A stretch of DNA of 64,000 nt from Nannocystis sp. (GCF_016714285.1 NZ_JADJNN010000009.1:186001-250000); one strand, 5' to 3'. Shown: positions 1-9,187, numbered from the stretch's first letter. The notes: a model not told the origin generated them from the sequence alone. Numbers and translations are program-made.

Positions 1-327
1 GAGCAGCTCCGGGAAGAACAGGTCGACCGGCATGCGCGAATCGTCGCAGTCGGCGAGCATCGCGGGGATCGCCGCGAACGAGGCGCGCAGCCAGTCGGCG
101 AGCCGCGGGTGGTTCGCGTGGTCGGAGGGCACGATCACGGTGACCTGCTCCTTCACGTCGCGGATGATGTCGCCGTCGCGGCAGACCATCCGCAGGGTGG
201 CGAACAGCAGGTTGTCGCCGAGGTCGTTGTCCGGGTCCGGAACGGCGAGCAGGATCTCCCGCCCGGCGGCGTCACGCACGGGGAGCAGCGAGTCCACGAG
301 TCCTGCGAGCGGGTGCGGCATGACCAT
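1..327 (-). CDS. Hypothetical protein, partial (runs off window start)
   Basis: An open frame on the minus strand begins at an ATG at 327 and runs without a stop to base 1, so only the N-terminal ~109 residues are present. The translation starts MVMPHPLAGLVDSLLPV and continues with an alternation of hydrophobic and charged residues typical of a soluble protein (for example DNDLGDNLLFATLRMVC). A second ATG at 321 is an equally possible start. It is divergent from the gene at 422. I do not recognise the family. Confidence 0.6.
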   Translation of the reverse strand, partial: MVMPHPLAGLVDSLLPVRDAAGREILLAVPDPDNDLGDNLLFATLRMVCRDGDIIRDVKEQVTVIVPSDHANHPRLADWLRASFAAIPAMLADCDDSRMPVDLFFPELL

Positions 328-421
328 GGACTCATACCAGCATCGCCGGGCGATGGCGGTCTCGCGGAGCCGCGCGGCGACCGTCGGCGAGCGGGGCTTC
401 TCCCGGTGATATCCTGCCGCC

Positions 422-2413
422 ATGGCCCGGTCGCGCACCCCCGAAGCCCGCATCATCGACACCCGCCAGGTCCTGATCGTGCTCTCGCCGCGGGACGACG
501 AACGCCCGGTGCACGGCTTCGCCGGCACGGTGGTCGCCGACCCGTCGGCGGGGGTGCCCGACCTCGCGGGGAGGGCCGTCTACCTGTGCGGTGACGTGTC
601 GAAGGCCAGCGCCCTCGATCTCTCGGCCGCGTCGCGGGTCCTGGTGATCGGGGAGAGCTCCGACAGCCACGCGGCGGGTGACCTCCCCTGGCCAGTGGTG
701 GGCCCCGGCCGGGTCCCGATCGATGTCCACGGGCTCGGCGTGTACTACCGCTGTTTCTTCGACCCGGAGGTCGACTACGCCCCGCGGATCCGTGGCGAGC
801 ACAGCTTCCAGTCGCTGACCGAGTCCACCAAGCCGGGGATGGCCCACCGCACCGGGATCTACCTGACACCGGTCCGAAAAGAGCGGGATGCGCTGCATTT
901 TCGCCTGCTGCGCTGCTCGACCAACCTGTCGGGACCGACCGACAACTTCCGCTCCACCGACCGACACATCGTCGACGCGCTGAACCAGGAGGCAGCGCTG
1001 GTCTTCTCGGGGGCGGCGCCGCTCAACCACGTATTGGCGCAGATCTATCATAACACCCCGGCCGACGCCGAGAAGAAGCAGGCGAAGGCCCGGATCTCGT
1101 CCCACGCCGACAAGACCAAGGACATGCCGGACCACGGCGTCATGGCCTTCTGCACCTTCTACGAACACCTCGATCGGCTCGCCCCGATGGCCGGCGATCC
1201 CTTCGACCGTGGCCATCGGGGGATCAGCGGATTGACCCGGCTCCGCTTCCGACGCAAGGAGATCGATGGCGAGGAGCGTGGCACGTTTCCGGACCAGTTC
1301 ACGATCACGCTATATCCCAACTCGGTGTTCTTCATGCCGCTGTCCACCAACCGGCGCTATACCCACGAGATCGTGCCGTCCGAGCTGGAGGCCGCGCGGC
1401 TCCCGACCCGGCTGGGCTACGTGGTGCGCTGCTCGAAGACCGAGGCGGTTCACGAGGCGGGGCGCAGCTTCCTGCTCAAGGACGGGGAACGGGTGGAGCT
1501 GGAGGCCGCCACGCCCGCGGCGATGCTGGAGCTGCGCCGGTTGTACGCCGAGGAGAACAAGACGTCGGCCCACATCGACTACGGAGACGGCTTTCGCTTC
1601 AGCATGAACGCGGGGGACTACCTGGCGCCGACCTACGAGGCGTCCGACAATTTCCGAACCTACAGCGTCGCCACCCAGGGCGACCTCTTCGCGGAGCTGT
1701 CCGCGTCGGCTCGGCTCGAGGATCTCGGGCGAGGCCGGCGCGGCGCGGTGCTCGTGGTGACCGACGGCCCGCGCGGGGTCCCCATCGTCCGCACCACCAC
1801 CGCCTACACGCTCCCGACTCAGTGTTTTCGACCCATTCATGGCACGCTCTCGCGGCAGATCCGCGCGTGTGCCTCGCTCGCTATCCCCTTCAACAATGCG
1901 CTGCTGGAGGTCTACACCCGCGCCTATGCCACCATGGGCGCCCACTCGGACCAGGCGCTTGATCTGGATGATGCCGGGGAGATCGCCCTCTTCTCCTGTT
2001 ATGAACACCCCGAGGCCGGGCCGTCGCGGCGGCTGATGGTGGAGTCGAAGGAGCCCGGGGAGCCCTCTTTCGTAATCCCACTCCTTCATGGCCGTGTCGT
2101 CGTGTTCTGCGCCGACACCAATCGACGGTTCCGCCACCGAATCGTGCTGGATCCCGCGGCTGGAGATCCCGACAACCCCTGGCTCGGGGTCACGTTTCGC
2201 AGCTCAAGGACCTGGGTGCACGTTCTTGACGGGCAGCCCCGTCTCGCGGACGGCACACCGCTGACCCTGGCCAACGACGAGGAGCGTCGCGAATTCCTCC
2301 GGCTCCGCCGCCGGGAGAACCAGGAGGCCGACTTTGTCTACCCCCGTGTCACCTGCACCCTGAGCCCGAGCGATCTCTGGCCGCCGGAGATCGGCACAAC
2401 GCTGCGCGGTTGA
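422..2413 (+). CDS. Tandem AlkB-like 2-oxoglutarate/Fe(II) oxygenase, duplicated fold
   Basis: A 663-residue soluble protein without signal peptide. Two regions each show the facial-triad pattern of Fe(II)/2-oxoglutarate oxygenases. Copy 1 has H228-A-D230 (SSHADKTKD), a distal H315 (RRYTHEI) and basic residues at R330/R336. Copy 2 has H508-S-D510 (MGAHSDQALDL), a distal H572 (RRFRHRI) and R593. The spacing of beta-strand motifs (ALFSCYEH / AFCTFYEH; VVFCADTNRRFRH / VFFMPLSTNRRYTH) matches between copies, so this is an internal duplication in which both centres look intact. AlkB-like enzymes demethylate nucleic acids or hydroxylate proteins; the substrate here is unknown. The N-terminal ~100 residues contain no recognised domain. 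The start ATG at 422 fits the coding pattern. A fold comparison would settle the AlkB-like assignment, which I base on motif order only. Confidence 0.7.
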   Translation: MARSRTPEARIIDTRQVLIVLSPRDDERPVHGFAGTVVADPSAGVPDLAGRAVYLCGDVSKASALDLSAASRVLVIGESSDSHAAGDLPWPVVGPGRVPIDVHGLGVYYRCFFDPEVDYAPRIRGEHSFQSLTESTKPGMAHRTGIYLTPVRKERDALHFRLLRCSTNLSGPTDNFRSTDRHIVDALNQEAALVFSGAAPLNHVLAQIYHNTPADAEKKQAKARISSHADKTKDMPDHGVMAFCTFYEHLDRLAPMAGDPFDRGHRGISGLTRLRFRRKEIDGEERGTFPDQFTITLYPNSVFFMPLSTNRRYTHEIVPSELEAARLPTRLGYVVRCSKTEAVHEAGRSFLLKDGERVELEAATPAAMLELRRLYAEENKTSAHIDYGDGFRFSMNAGDYLAPTYEASDNFRTYSVATQGDLFAELSASARLEDLGRGRRGAVLVVTDGPRGVPIVRTTTAYTLPTQCFRPIHGTLSRQIRACASLAIPFNNALLEVYTRAYATMGAHSDQALDLDDAGEIALFSCYEHPEAGPSRRLMVESKEPGEPSFVIPLLHGRVVVFCADTNRRFRHRIVLDPAAGDPDNPWLGVTFRSSRTWVHVLDGQPRLADGTPLTLANDEERREFLRLRRRENQEADFVYPRVTCTLSPSDLWPPEIGTTLRG

Positions 2414-2572
2414 TCTGAGCGCGTGCACCTTCGCCTGTTCGTTGGTCCTCGCGTTCGCGGCAACGAGCGGAGCCCCATCGCGCCCGGCCACTGTTCGGCG
2501 CCAGGGCGCCTGCCCGATTCGGCGATGAAGACGTTCCGCCTGCGCAGGTGTGCGTGTACAAATGGCGTGCTC

Positions 2573-3586
2573 ATGAACGAATCGGTGCCGCCCGAGCCGA
2601 GGACCGCCGCCGCCATGCGGCGGCGGCGGCTGCTGGGGGTCGGCGTGCGGCTGATCGGGCCTGCGCTGGTGCTGGTGCTGCTGTTGCAGCTGCACCACCT
2701 CGACGCGGTGCTCGCCGCGCTGACGTGGGACGACGCCGGGCTGCTGACGGCGGGGGGCGTGCTCGGGGTGCTCGCGCACCCACTCAGGGCGCTACGCTGG
2801 CGGACCCTGCTGGTGGCGCGGGGGCACCGTTATGCGCTTTCGCGGTCGCTGCTGTCGCTGCTGTCCACCGGCTACGTCGGCCACCTGACGCCGGGCCGCG
2901 TCGGCGACGTGCTGCGGCTACAGTACCTTCGCCACGACCTCGGGATGCCGTATCCGGATGGCCTCGCGCTGCTGATGATCGACCGCTGCTGCGACGTGTA
3001 CGTGCCGCTGACGGTCGCGGTGGTCGCCGCGTGCGCGCTGGCGCCGATGCTCACCGGCGATCTGGTCCTCGTGACATGGCTCGGCGTTCTGTTCATGGCG
3101 GCCGGGCCACCGTTGCTGTTCGTGCCGGCGACGGCGCGCGGAGCCGCGGCGCTGGCGTTGCGCGTCGCGCCGGGGTGGGCCGCCGGCGAGGGGCTCGATC
3201 GCTTCTTCGCCGGCCTCCGGCACCAGCGGCCGCGTCACCTCGCGGTCGCTGCCGTGTTCACGGCGCTCGCGCTGCTCCTGTACTACGCGCAGGCCTATAC
3301 GGTTGCGCTCGCGCTCGACCTCCAGCTGTCCTTCGTCAATGTCATATTCCTGCTGGCGATCGCGGGCGTGCTCGGGGCAGTGCCGATCACAATCGCCGGG
3401 CTCGGCGTCCGCGAGCTGTTCTTCGCCCTCGCGTTCCCACAGCTCGGCAGCTCGGCCGAAGCGGGCGTGATCTTCGGGCTCGGCGTGTTCCTCGTCGTCC
3501 ATGTGCCCGCGACCGTCCTCGGGTTCGTCAGCTGGCAGATCGCTCCGCCGCCACTTGGCACGGAGAACCAGAAGGTCAGTCGATGA
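2573..3586 (+). CDS. Lysylphosphatidylglycerol synthetase/AglD-type flippase-like membrane protein
   Basis: A 337-residue polytopic protein with about seven to eight hydrophobic segments. It fits the UPF0104 / LPG_synthase_TM family: an N-terminal TM helix (RLIGPALVLVLLLQL), then the hallmark cytoplasmic motif TGYVGHLTPGRVGDVLRLQYL, and a C-terminal AIAGVLGAVPITIAGLGVRE segment. Members are membrane proteins linked to lipid-linked sugar or lipid transfer. The open frame extends upstream to 2423, but the sequence before ATG 2573 lacks membrane-protein character and I prefer 2573; ATG 2525 is an alternative. Its stop codon lies 11 bp inside the convergent lipoprotein gene. Confidence 0.75.
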   Translation: MNESVPPEPRTAAAMRRRRLLGVGVRLIGPALVLVLLLQLHHLDAVLAALTWDDAGLLTAGGVLGVLAHPLRALRWRTLLVARGHRYALSRSLLSLLSTGYVGHLTPGRVGDVLRLQYLRHDLGMPYPDGLALLMIDRCCDVYVPLTVAVVAACALAPMLTGDLVLVTWLGVLFMAAGPPLLFVPATARGAAALALRVAPGWAAGEGLDRFFAGLRHQRPRHLAVAAVFTALALLLYYAQAYTVALALDLQLSFVNVIFLLAIAGVLGAVPITIAGLGVRELFFALAFPQLGSSAEAGVIFGLGVFLVVHVPATVLGFVSWQIAPPPLGTENQKVSR

Positions 3587-4331
3587 CGAGGTCGAGGACC
3601 GTGCAGACACCGTCGTAGCGGGCCTGGGCCCGGGTGGGGGTGCCGGTGAGGGTGCTGGTCTCGCGGTCGAGGGTGCAGCCGCCGTCGGGGCCGGGCTCGC
3701 AGTCGCATTCGCCGGTGCACTCGTCGGCGTGGGCGTAGGTGATCTCGAGGGTGTAGTCGCCGGGGGTGGGGACGCGGGAGGTGGTGCAGGGGTTGTCCAT
3801 CGTTGGGTCGGCCTGGCAGGCAGCGGGGATGATGACGGGGAACACCACGAGGGGCTCCCAGGTCAGGCGGTGACGCTGCCCGGGCTCGATGCGGAGCGGC
3901 GGGGAGAGCTTGTCGTTGAGCAGACAGCCGCCGGTCCCGGGGTCGATGAAATCGTCGCAGGCGGGTGGCTCCTGCGTGCAGACGAAGGGCGCGTGTACCT
4001 CGCGTCCGCCGGGGCTGCCGGTGAGGTGCAGGTAACCGGCGGCGCCGCTGCTGAAGCCGCGGATGAACACGACCTCGCTGCGGTTGTTGATGATGCCGAG
4101 CTCGAGCTCGCCGGTGGGGCCCTGGCCGGGGAAGTCGACGCACTCGGGGGTGTCGGTCCAGATCGGGACGTCGTCGAGGCCGTCGCAGACAGCGGGGGTG
4201 ACGGGCTCACCGGTGGTCGGGGTGGCGGTGGCGGTGGCAGTGGTGCCAGTGCCGGCGTCGTCGCTGGTGGTTGCGGACTGGGGCCCGCAGGCGGCGAGCA
4301 GGAGGGCGAGGGCGATGCGGCGCGGCGACAT
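3576..4331 (-). CDS. Lipoprotein with short STG linker, unknown function
   Basis: A 251-residue predicted lipoprotein. The signal peptide MSPRRIALALLLAACG ends in a lipobox (LAAC), followed by a Thr/Ala/Gly-rich linker to about residue 42, then a compact Cys-rich domain (roughly 10 Cys, including TGECDCEPGPDGGC) likely stabilised by disulfides. No catalytic motif is apparent. This layout (lipobox, STG linker, Cys-rich domain) is typical of myxobacterial surface proteins. It overlaps the convergent 2573-3586 gene by 11 bp. Confidence 0.75.
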   Translation of the reverse strand: MSPRRIALALLLAACGPQSATTSDDAGTGTTATATATPTTGEPVTPAVCDGLDDVPIWTDTPECVDFPGQGPTGELELGIINNRSEVVFIRGFSSGAAGYLHLTGSPGGREVHAPFVCTQEPPACDDFIDPGTGGCLLNDKLSPPLRIEPGQRHRLTWEPLVVFPVIIPAACQADPTMDNPCTTSRVPTPGDYTLEITYAHADECTGECDCEPGPDGGCTLDRETSTLTGTPTRAQARYDGVCTVLDLVID

Positions 4332-4352
4332 GGCGAGCAGCTTACGCGATCG

Positions 4353-5930
4353 TCAGGGGCAGGTGGCGGGTGACACAACGCAGCCGGTGAACCAGTTGGC
4401 GAAGTCGCGGCATTCGGCCAGGATGTCGGGATCGAGGGTCTTGTCGCAATTGAGGAAGAATGCGGGCTGCTTCAAGGTGCAGGTGCGCGCGACGCCCCAA
4501 TCTCGATCGCTGCACGAGCCGATGCAGGAGACGTCGCATTCGCCCTCCAGCCACATGGCGGTCCCGTCGCCGCGGAGGTACACGCGATCGTCGAAGTCGG
4601 GGTCGCCGTAGTTTGTGTGCACGCGCAGGACGCCTGGCATGCCGGCGGCGGCGGCCTGGAACACGCAGCTCTCGCCTGGCCCCCAGTCGTCGCCTTCCGA
4701 GTCGATGTTGGGGCATGGTTGTGGCAGGCCGCAGGCCTCCAGCAGCGCCAGCGCGGTGTCTCCCGGACACGTCCCGCCGGTGCACACGCAGGCGCACTCG
4801 GGGGCATCACCGGGGCCCCCGACGCACTCGTTCCAGCCCGCGGGGTGATCGGTGCCGGAGAAGCTGCAGCCCTCGCCGCCGACGCGCACGATGCGGGTGG
4901 TGCCATCAAGGACTGTGAAGAATGCGCTGTCGTAGGCCTCGTCGTCGCCGACGATGACCTCGGCGGCGCAGAAACCGGCGCCTTTGAAGTCGCAGAGCGC
5001 GGGGTCGGCGACGGCGAGCACGTTCACCCACTCGGCGCAGCCGGCCAGGTCGCACTTGAAGTGGCTGTCGAGCGAGCCGCAGAACTCGACGGTCGGTGCG
5101 GCGAGGGGAGCGATCACTGCGTCGATCGTGAATCCCACCTGCGCGCCCGTGTCGTCGCCGGGCATGCTGAGCTTTGCGTCGAGCATGATGTGCTCACCGG
5201 TCGCGTGCGGGACCCACAGCGCCGTGACCTGGCCGGCGCCCTTGTCGGCGGCGAGGTCGAAGGTCCGGGCGATGTCGGGGCTTTCACGGAAGGTGTAGCG
5301 GACCGAGACGCCGTCGTACGCGCCTGCGGGCGGTGGCCATTCGTTGGTGCCATAGCTGCGCTCGCCGTCGCCGACGGCGACGTGGAGCAGGTTCTCCGGG
5401 CCGTCGCCCACCACCGGGCCGAAGGCGATGCGGACGCCCGCGAACAGCTCGCCGTCCCAGAGCACGCAGGCGGCGGGCGTGTCGTCGGGGTAGACGAGGT
5501 CAGGATCGAAGCTGGCGGTGACGGTGGCGTCGGGGACGTGGATCTTGAGCGAGGCGCTACTGGTCGCAGGGAGCTCCCAGTCGGCTGCACAGGGGCCGCC
5601 GAGCAGATCGGGGGTCGGCTCACCGGTGGACGCTTCGCCGGTGCTCGGGTCGCCGGTGGTCACCGCGCCGGTAGTCACGTCACCGGTAGTCGCGTCACCG
5701 GTAGTCACGTCACCGGTCGCCGCGCCCGTGCTCGCTGTACCCGTCGTCAGCGCGGCGGTCGTCGACGCGTCGGTGGTGGCCGGGTCGCCGGGTCCGGTCG
5801 ACAGGGATTGCCCGGTGCTCGTCTCGACCTGGGTCGTGCTCGAGTCGCCAGAGCTCGCGGCGCCGGGGCTGCAGCCGAGCGATACGGCCAGCGTCGTTGC
5901 CGTGGCACGGATGATATCGCCGGGGTACAT
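4353..5930 (-). CDS. Large lipoprotein with TGD-repeat linker and Cys-rich C-terminus
   Basis: The open frame extends to 6578, but the plausible start is the ATG at 5930 (MYPGDIIRATATTLAVSLGCSP), which gives a signal peptide with lipobox SLGC and 525 residues. A linker of about 90 residues is dominated by a five-residue repeat of the type TTGDV/TTGDA encoded by 15-bp DNA repeats. The C-terminal ~400 residues contain a beta-rich region and many Cys (ECACVCTGGTCPGD, SCIGSCSDRDWG), suggesting a secreted disulfide-rich domain. The upstream codons to 6578 have low-complexity Arg/Pro-rich content typical of a shadow frame. Function unknown. Confidence 0.75.
   Translation of the reverse strand: MYPGDIIRATATTLAVSLGCSPGAASSGDSSTTQVETSTGQSLSTGPGDPATTDASTTAALTTGTASTGAATGDVTTGDATTGDVTTGAVTTGDPSTGEASTGEPTPDLLGGPCAADWELPATSSASLKIHVPDATVTASFDPDLVYPDDTPAACVLWDGELFAGVRIAFGPVVGDGPENLLHVAVGDGERSYGTNEWPPPAGAYDGVSVRYTFRESPDIARTFDLAADKGAGQVTALWVPHATGEHIMLDAKLSMPGDDTGAQVGFTIDAVIAPLAAPTVEFCGSLDSHFKCDLAGCAEWVNVLAVADPALCDFKGAGFCAAEVIVGDDEAYDSAFFTVLDGTTRIVRVGGEGCSFSGTDHPAGWNECVGGPGDAPECACVCTGGTCPGDTALALLEACGLPQPCPNIDSEGDDWGPGESCVFQAAAAGMPGVLRVHTNYGDPDFDDRVYLRGDGTAMWLEGECDVSCIGSCSDRDWGVARTCTLKQPAFFLNCDKTLDPDILAECRDFANWFTGCVVSPATCP
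5641..5715 (-). repeat. Five 15-bp tandem repeats in lipoprotein linker
   Basis: Units at 5641, 5656, 5671, 5686 and 5701 follow the pattern GTAGTCACGTCACCG; the first two are diverged and the last three nearly identical. They are in frame and encode the (TTGDV/A) spacer of the lipoprotein at 4353-5930, so copy-number change would alter spacer length without shifting the frame. Confidence 0.85.
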
Positions 5931-6221
5931 AAAGTAAGTATGCCGGTATGGCCGACGATGCCATGCGCTGAATTTGCCGCGGGGTGCCTCGGCGCCAGCT
6001 CTGGGCTCGGTCGCGTCGCCGCGTCGCCGAGCCTGCCGCGCAGAGACTTGCGCTGACGTGGTCGGCCTCCCCGGCGTATCTCCTGACCGCAAGAGCCACC
6101 CGAATAACCGGCGCAAGCGCTGCAGCGGGCTGTCGAGCGCGGGCCGAGTACCGCGCGGCGTGGTTGAGCTGGCGTTCGTCCTCGAGCACCCGCGAAACTT
6201 CCAGCTCGCGACAGGCTGACC
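5931..6221. other. Intergenic stretch, no gene seen
   Basis: Upstream of the lipoprotein at 4353-5930. All frames are short or Arg-rich shadows. Nothing with a start, signal peptide or family motif was recognised. Confidence 0.5.
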
Positions 6222-6530
6222 GCGTGGACCTCGGATCGACGCATACAGGAGCAGTGGACCGGGCAAGCGCACGGTCGATCGGGATGGGGAGGGTAGGATG
6301 CAATCTCGTCGGCTTGGAACTTGCTCGTCGCGGCCTGTGGCGACAGCACCGGCGGCACCGCTGCCAGCGAGAGCGCGGGCTCGACGGGGACGAACCCGCA
6401 GACCGGGAGCAGCGCGCCCACCGAGGCCAGCGCGACGGGCTCCGTCCCGACGGGGACCGACTCGATGAGCGATGAGCGACTCGCAGGCCAGCGCCAGCAG
6501 CTCCACGGCGGCCGTGAGCGCGACGGCACG
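6222..6530 (+). pseudogene. Broken duplicate of the 5' end of the 9928 IgGFc-type lipoprotein gene
   Basis: This block is closely similar to 9855-10185: about 75 bp of upstream sequence (including GACGCATACAGGAGC and GATGGGGAGGGTAGG before the ATG), the first codons, and the STG linker (DSTGGTAASESAGSTG). The ATG equivalent is at 6298. A 31-bp deletion after the shared GGCTTGGAACTTG removes the hydrophobic core of the signal peptide, and a 7-bp duplication (GATGAGC, near 6468) shifts the frame. Homology stops near 6526, so no domain downstream of the linker remains. It is therefore a non-functional copy of promoter, signal peptide and linker. Confidence 0.85.
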
Positions 6531-6765
6531 GGAGCCCGGGCTGTCCCGCGGTCTCCCCCAGGTTGGTGCCGACGTCACTAGGTGCCCCGCAGATCGCCCA
6601 AACCTTCCGCGACATCCGCATTCCGTGCCACCCGCGCCCTCGCCGCAGCCTTCGAGCGCCGCACCGCCCCCGCCTTCGCCCGCATCGCCGCCCGAAAGCT
6701 ACAGCGGAGAGCATGTAGACACACGCTTGCCCTGAAGCGGCTCCCCGGGGCATCCTACGCCCACC
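6531..6765. other. Short non-coding spacer before the ATPase gene
   Basis: No convincing frame. It presumably contains the promoter of the ATPase/TOPRIM pair, but no clear -35/-10 boxes are visible. Confidence 0.4.
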
Positions 6766-7887
6766 ATGCTGACGCGGCTTCACGTCGACAACTGGCGCAG
6801 CTTCGTCAATTTCACGGTTGAGCTCGGCAGCGGCGTGGTCCTGCTGCTGGGTGACAACGGCTCCGGCAAGACCAGCATCTTCGACGTGCTGCGCCTGCTC
6901 AAGGGGCTGCTGCTCGCGCGTCGTCCACTCGCGGAGCTGCTGCCTGCCTCCAGTCGAACTCGCTGGGACGCCCGCGAGCGCCAGCGCTTCGAGCTCGACC
7001 TCGCCGGCAATGGTGGCACCTATCGCTATACGCTGATCGTCGCCCACGACACGCACCCGCTCACGGGTAACACGATTCAGATCGTGTCCGAGTCGTTGTT
7101 CCACGATGATCGAGTCGTTGCGCGTTTTGAAGACGGAAAGTTGAACGTGCATACCGATGGCGGCGCGCCGAATGCCTCGTTCCTGGCCGATCCGACCAGC
7201 TCACCCATCGGCAATATCTTCACCGGCCCGATCAACGCCAAGCTCACCTGGTTCAAGCGCCGTCTCGCCGCGATCCACACGCTCCACATTGATCCCCGGC
7301 ACATCGATCCGTGGAGCGATGCGAGCGCGGCCCACCCTGACGACGACCTGCAGAATTTCGCCGCCTGGTTCCGCGGCCTGCAGCAACGCAACTTCCGCAC
7401 CGTCGCCAGCACCTTCGTCGCCCTCAAGGACATCATCCCGGGCTTCGAGGAGCTCGGCATCGACAGCGACCTGCACGAGCGTGGTCGCCTACGCGTGCGC
7501 TGCGGCCCTTCGGGCGGCCTGCCGGCGACCAGCTTCGACTTCGCCGAGCTGTCGGACGGCCAGCGCGCCCTCATCGCCCTCTACACCATCCGTTACGCGC
7601 TGATCGGCCCCGACACCACGGTCTGCCTCGACGAGCCCGACAACTTCATCGCCCTGCGCGAGCTCCAGCCCTGGTTGTTCTCCGTCCTCGACGAGACCCT
7701 CACCAGCAGAGGAGCCCAGGCGCTGCTCATCTCGCACAACGCCGAGCTCATCGACCGCCTCGCCCACGACCACGGCGTGTGGTTCTTCCGCGAGCACGGC
7801 GGCCCCACCCGCGTGCGCCCCTTCGCCGAGATCATGGAGGGCCCGCAAGCTCCTTCGAGCCAGATCGCCGAGGGAGTCGAACCTTGA
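6766..7887 (+). CDS. AAA/ABC-type ATPase, OLD/PARIS-like
   Basis: A 373-residue SMC/RecF-like ATPase. The N-terminus LHVDNWRSFVNFTVELG is the usual strand preceding a Walker A at residues 29-37 (GDNGSGKTS). An ABC-type signature LSDGQ occurs at about 262-266, Walker B TVCLDEPD at about 285-292 with the catalytic Glu E290, and an H-loop-like LISHN near 321-325. Such stand-alone ATPases (AAA_15/AAA_21) commonly pair with a TOPRIM nuclease-like protein in OLD, Gabija and PARIS-type phage defence. The next gene starts inside this stop codon (TTGA overlap), so they are translationally coupled. The defence role is inferred from this pairing. Confidence 0.75.
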   Translation: MLTRLHVDNWRSFVNFTVELGSGVVLLLGDNGSGKTSIFDVLRLLKGLLLARRPLAELLPASSRTRWDARERQRFELDLAGNGGTYRYTLIVAHDTHPLTGNTIQIVSESLFHDDRVVARFEDGKLNVHTDGGAPNASFLADPTSSPIGNIFTGPINAKLTWFKRRLAAIHTLHIDPRHIDPWSDASAAHPDDDLQNFAAWFRGLQQRNFRTVASTFVALKDIIPGFEELGIDSDLHERGRLRVRCGPSGGLPATSFDFAELSDGQRALIALYTIRYALIGPDTTVCLDEPDNFIALRELQPWLFSVLDETLTSRGAQALLISHNAELIDRLAHDHGVWFFREHGGPTRVRPFAEIMEGPQAPSSQIAEGVEP

Positions 7888-8440
7888 CCCGTCGCGCCTT
7901 CGCCAAGGTCCTGTGCGAGGGCCTCCAGGACGCGCTGTTCGCCCGCCGCGTCCTGCTCCGGCTGGGCATCGGCGAGCGTGACCTCCGCATTGAATACAGC
8001 CCGCGCGGACGCGGCTCCGGCGAGCAATACGTGCGCGAACACTATCCCGAAGATCTGGAGGCCCACCGCGTGCGCCAGGCCAAACGTCGCGCCGTCCTGG
8101 TCGTGCTGACCGACGCCGACACGCGCAGCGTGGCAGCGACCCTCGACCAGCTCGCCGAGGCAGTGGCGAACCAGAACCTGGCGCCCCGCTGTGCCTCGGA
8201 CGCCGTGGCCATCCTCATCCCCCGTCGCAACATCGAGACCTGGTTGACCGCTCTCGAGGGTGCGCCCGTCGACGAGACGACCGCCTATCCCAGCGCCCTG
8301 GGCGCGAGAGCCAGTGTCAGAGCGCGGTCGACCGCTTCATCGCTCTCATGGCCGCGGCAACCGACGCCGTCCAGCCCCCATCGCTCGCCCAGGGCCTGCG
8401 CGAGTTACAGCCCCTGGTCGCAGTGATCAAAGCGGGCTGA
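7884..8440 (+). CDS. TOPRIM-like partner of the ATPase, apparently frameshifted
   Basis: A TTG start at 7884 overlaps the ATPase stop (TTGA). The protein has a TOPRIM-like arrangement: E12 in VLCEGLQD and D77/D79 in VVLTDADTRS, then IPRRNIETWL. In the starting frame the sequence becomes low-complexity after about 8295 and stops at 8426. A reading frame moved by two bases (equivalently -1) from about 8303 gives a family-like C-terminus (RESQCQSAVDRFIALMAA, LRELQPLVAVIKAG) ending at 8440. This indicates a one-base indel near 8290-8305, either a real inactivation or a sequence error. The full length would be about 185 residues. The family could also be DUF4276- or DUF4435-like; I cannot separate these. 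Confidence 0.6.
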
Positions 8441-8499
8441 AGGCTGCACTCGCGTCCCTCCGAGAGTGACGCCACCATCTCGCTCCGCGGCGTCGATCG

Positions 8500-9114
8500 A
8501 TGCGTGATAGAAGTATGCGTATGGTACCGATCGAGGTCGTCATCGACGGCACGAACTTCGGCGGCAAGACCCCGCTGGTGGCGCGGCTGCTGGAACGGCT
8601 CGCGGCTCGCGGCTGGCTCGTGGGGAGCGCCTCGGTCTACCGCGAGGGTGAGGTCTACGCCCAGTGGGACGCCGACCCGGTCAGTGCCGCCGCCACGATC
8701 GTCGGGCGTATGCAGGCACACCGTGAGCGCCTCACCGATGTCGACGTCATTGTGTGGGATCGTGGCTGGCCGACCTGCTTCATCTCGACCCGTCACGCCG
8801 CTGCCCGGCGCCTCTTCCTGCCGCTCCCGCCGCTGACCTTCATTCTCCTCAATAGCGCCGCCGCAACCGCGAAGAAGGTCGCCAAGTACGGCCTCAAGCC
8901 CGCGGCCGTTCCGTGGATGCACGACCGCCGCCTGAAGGACGAGATCTCGTACGAGCAGCTCTGCCGCCTCTTCCCCAACGAGCTCCGGAGCTTCGCGCCC
9001 ACCCTCGCCGACGACCGCTTCGACCTCGACCTCGTCGCGGGTGAGATCGTGGCCGAGGTGGCGCAGGCGCTCGCGCGCCCCGACGATCGCCAAAAACCCC
9101 GGCGTTGCACTTGA
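8500..9114 (+). CDS. P-loop nucleoside/nucleotide kinase-like protein
   Basis: A 204-residue protein with a Walker A variant GTNFGGKT at residues 17-24 following a beta strand (IEVVIDGTNF), and a later hydrophobic strand plus DRGW (VIVWDRGWPTCF) resembling the DR(x) motif of deoxynucleoside/thymidylate kinases. The C-terminal half contains a basic segment (KKVAKYGLK) that could be the lid. Substrate cannot be read from the sequence. Several starts are possible (8500, 8515, 8521); 8515 or 8521 would leave the P-loop intact. It is not obviously coupled to neighbours. Confidence 0.6.
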   Translation: MRDRSMRMVPIEVVIDGTNFGGKTPLVARLLERLAARGWLVGSASVYREGEVYAQWDADPVSAAATIVGRMQAHRERLTDVDVIVWDRGWPTCFISTRHAAARRLFLPLPPLTFILLNSAAATAKKVAKYGLKPAAVPWMHDRRLKDEISYEQLCRLFPNELRSFAPTLADDRFDLDLVAGEIVAEVAQALARPDDRQKPRRCT

Positions 9115-9187
9115 CCCCCCATGTCGTTCGCGTCGCCGGCTGCCGCTCGATCTCCACCAGACCAAGCAGCAGTGGCACACCACCGGC

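Noticed and set aside
5641..5715. CRISPR-like repeat spacing
   Set aside because: Units are contiguous 15-bp in-frame coding repeats with no spacers.
4617..6056. Plus-strand frame opposite the 4353-5930 lipoprotein
   Set aside because: Composition is Gly/Ala/Arg shadow, while the opposite frame has a lipobox and Cys-rich domain.
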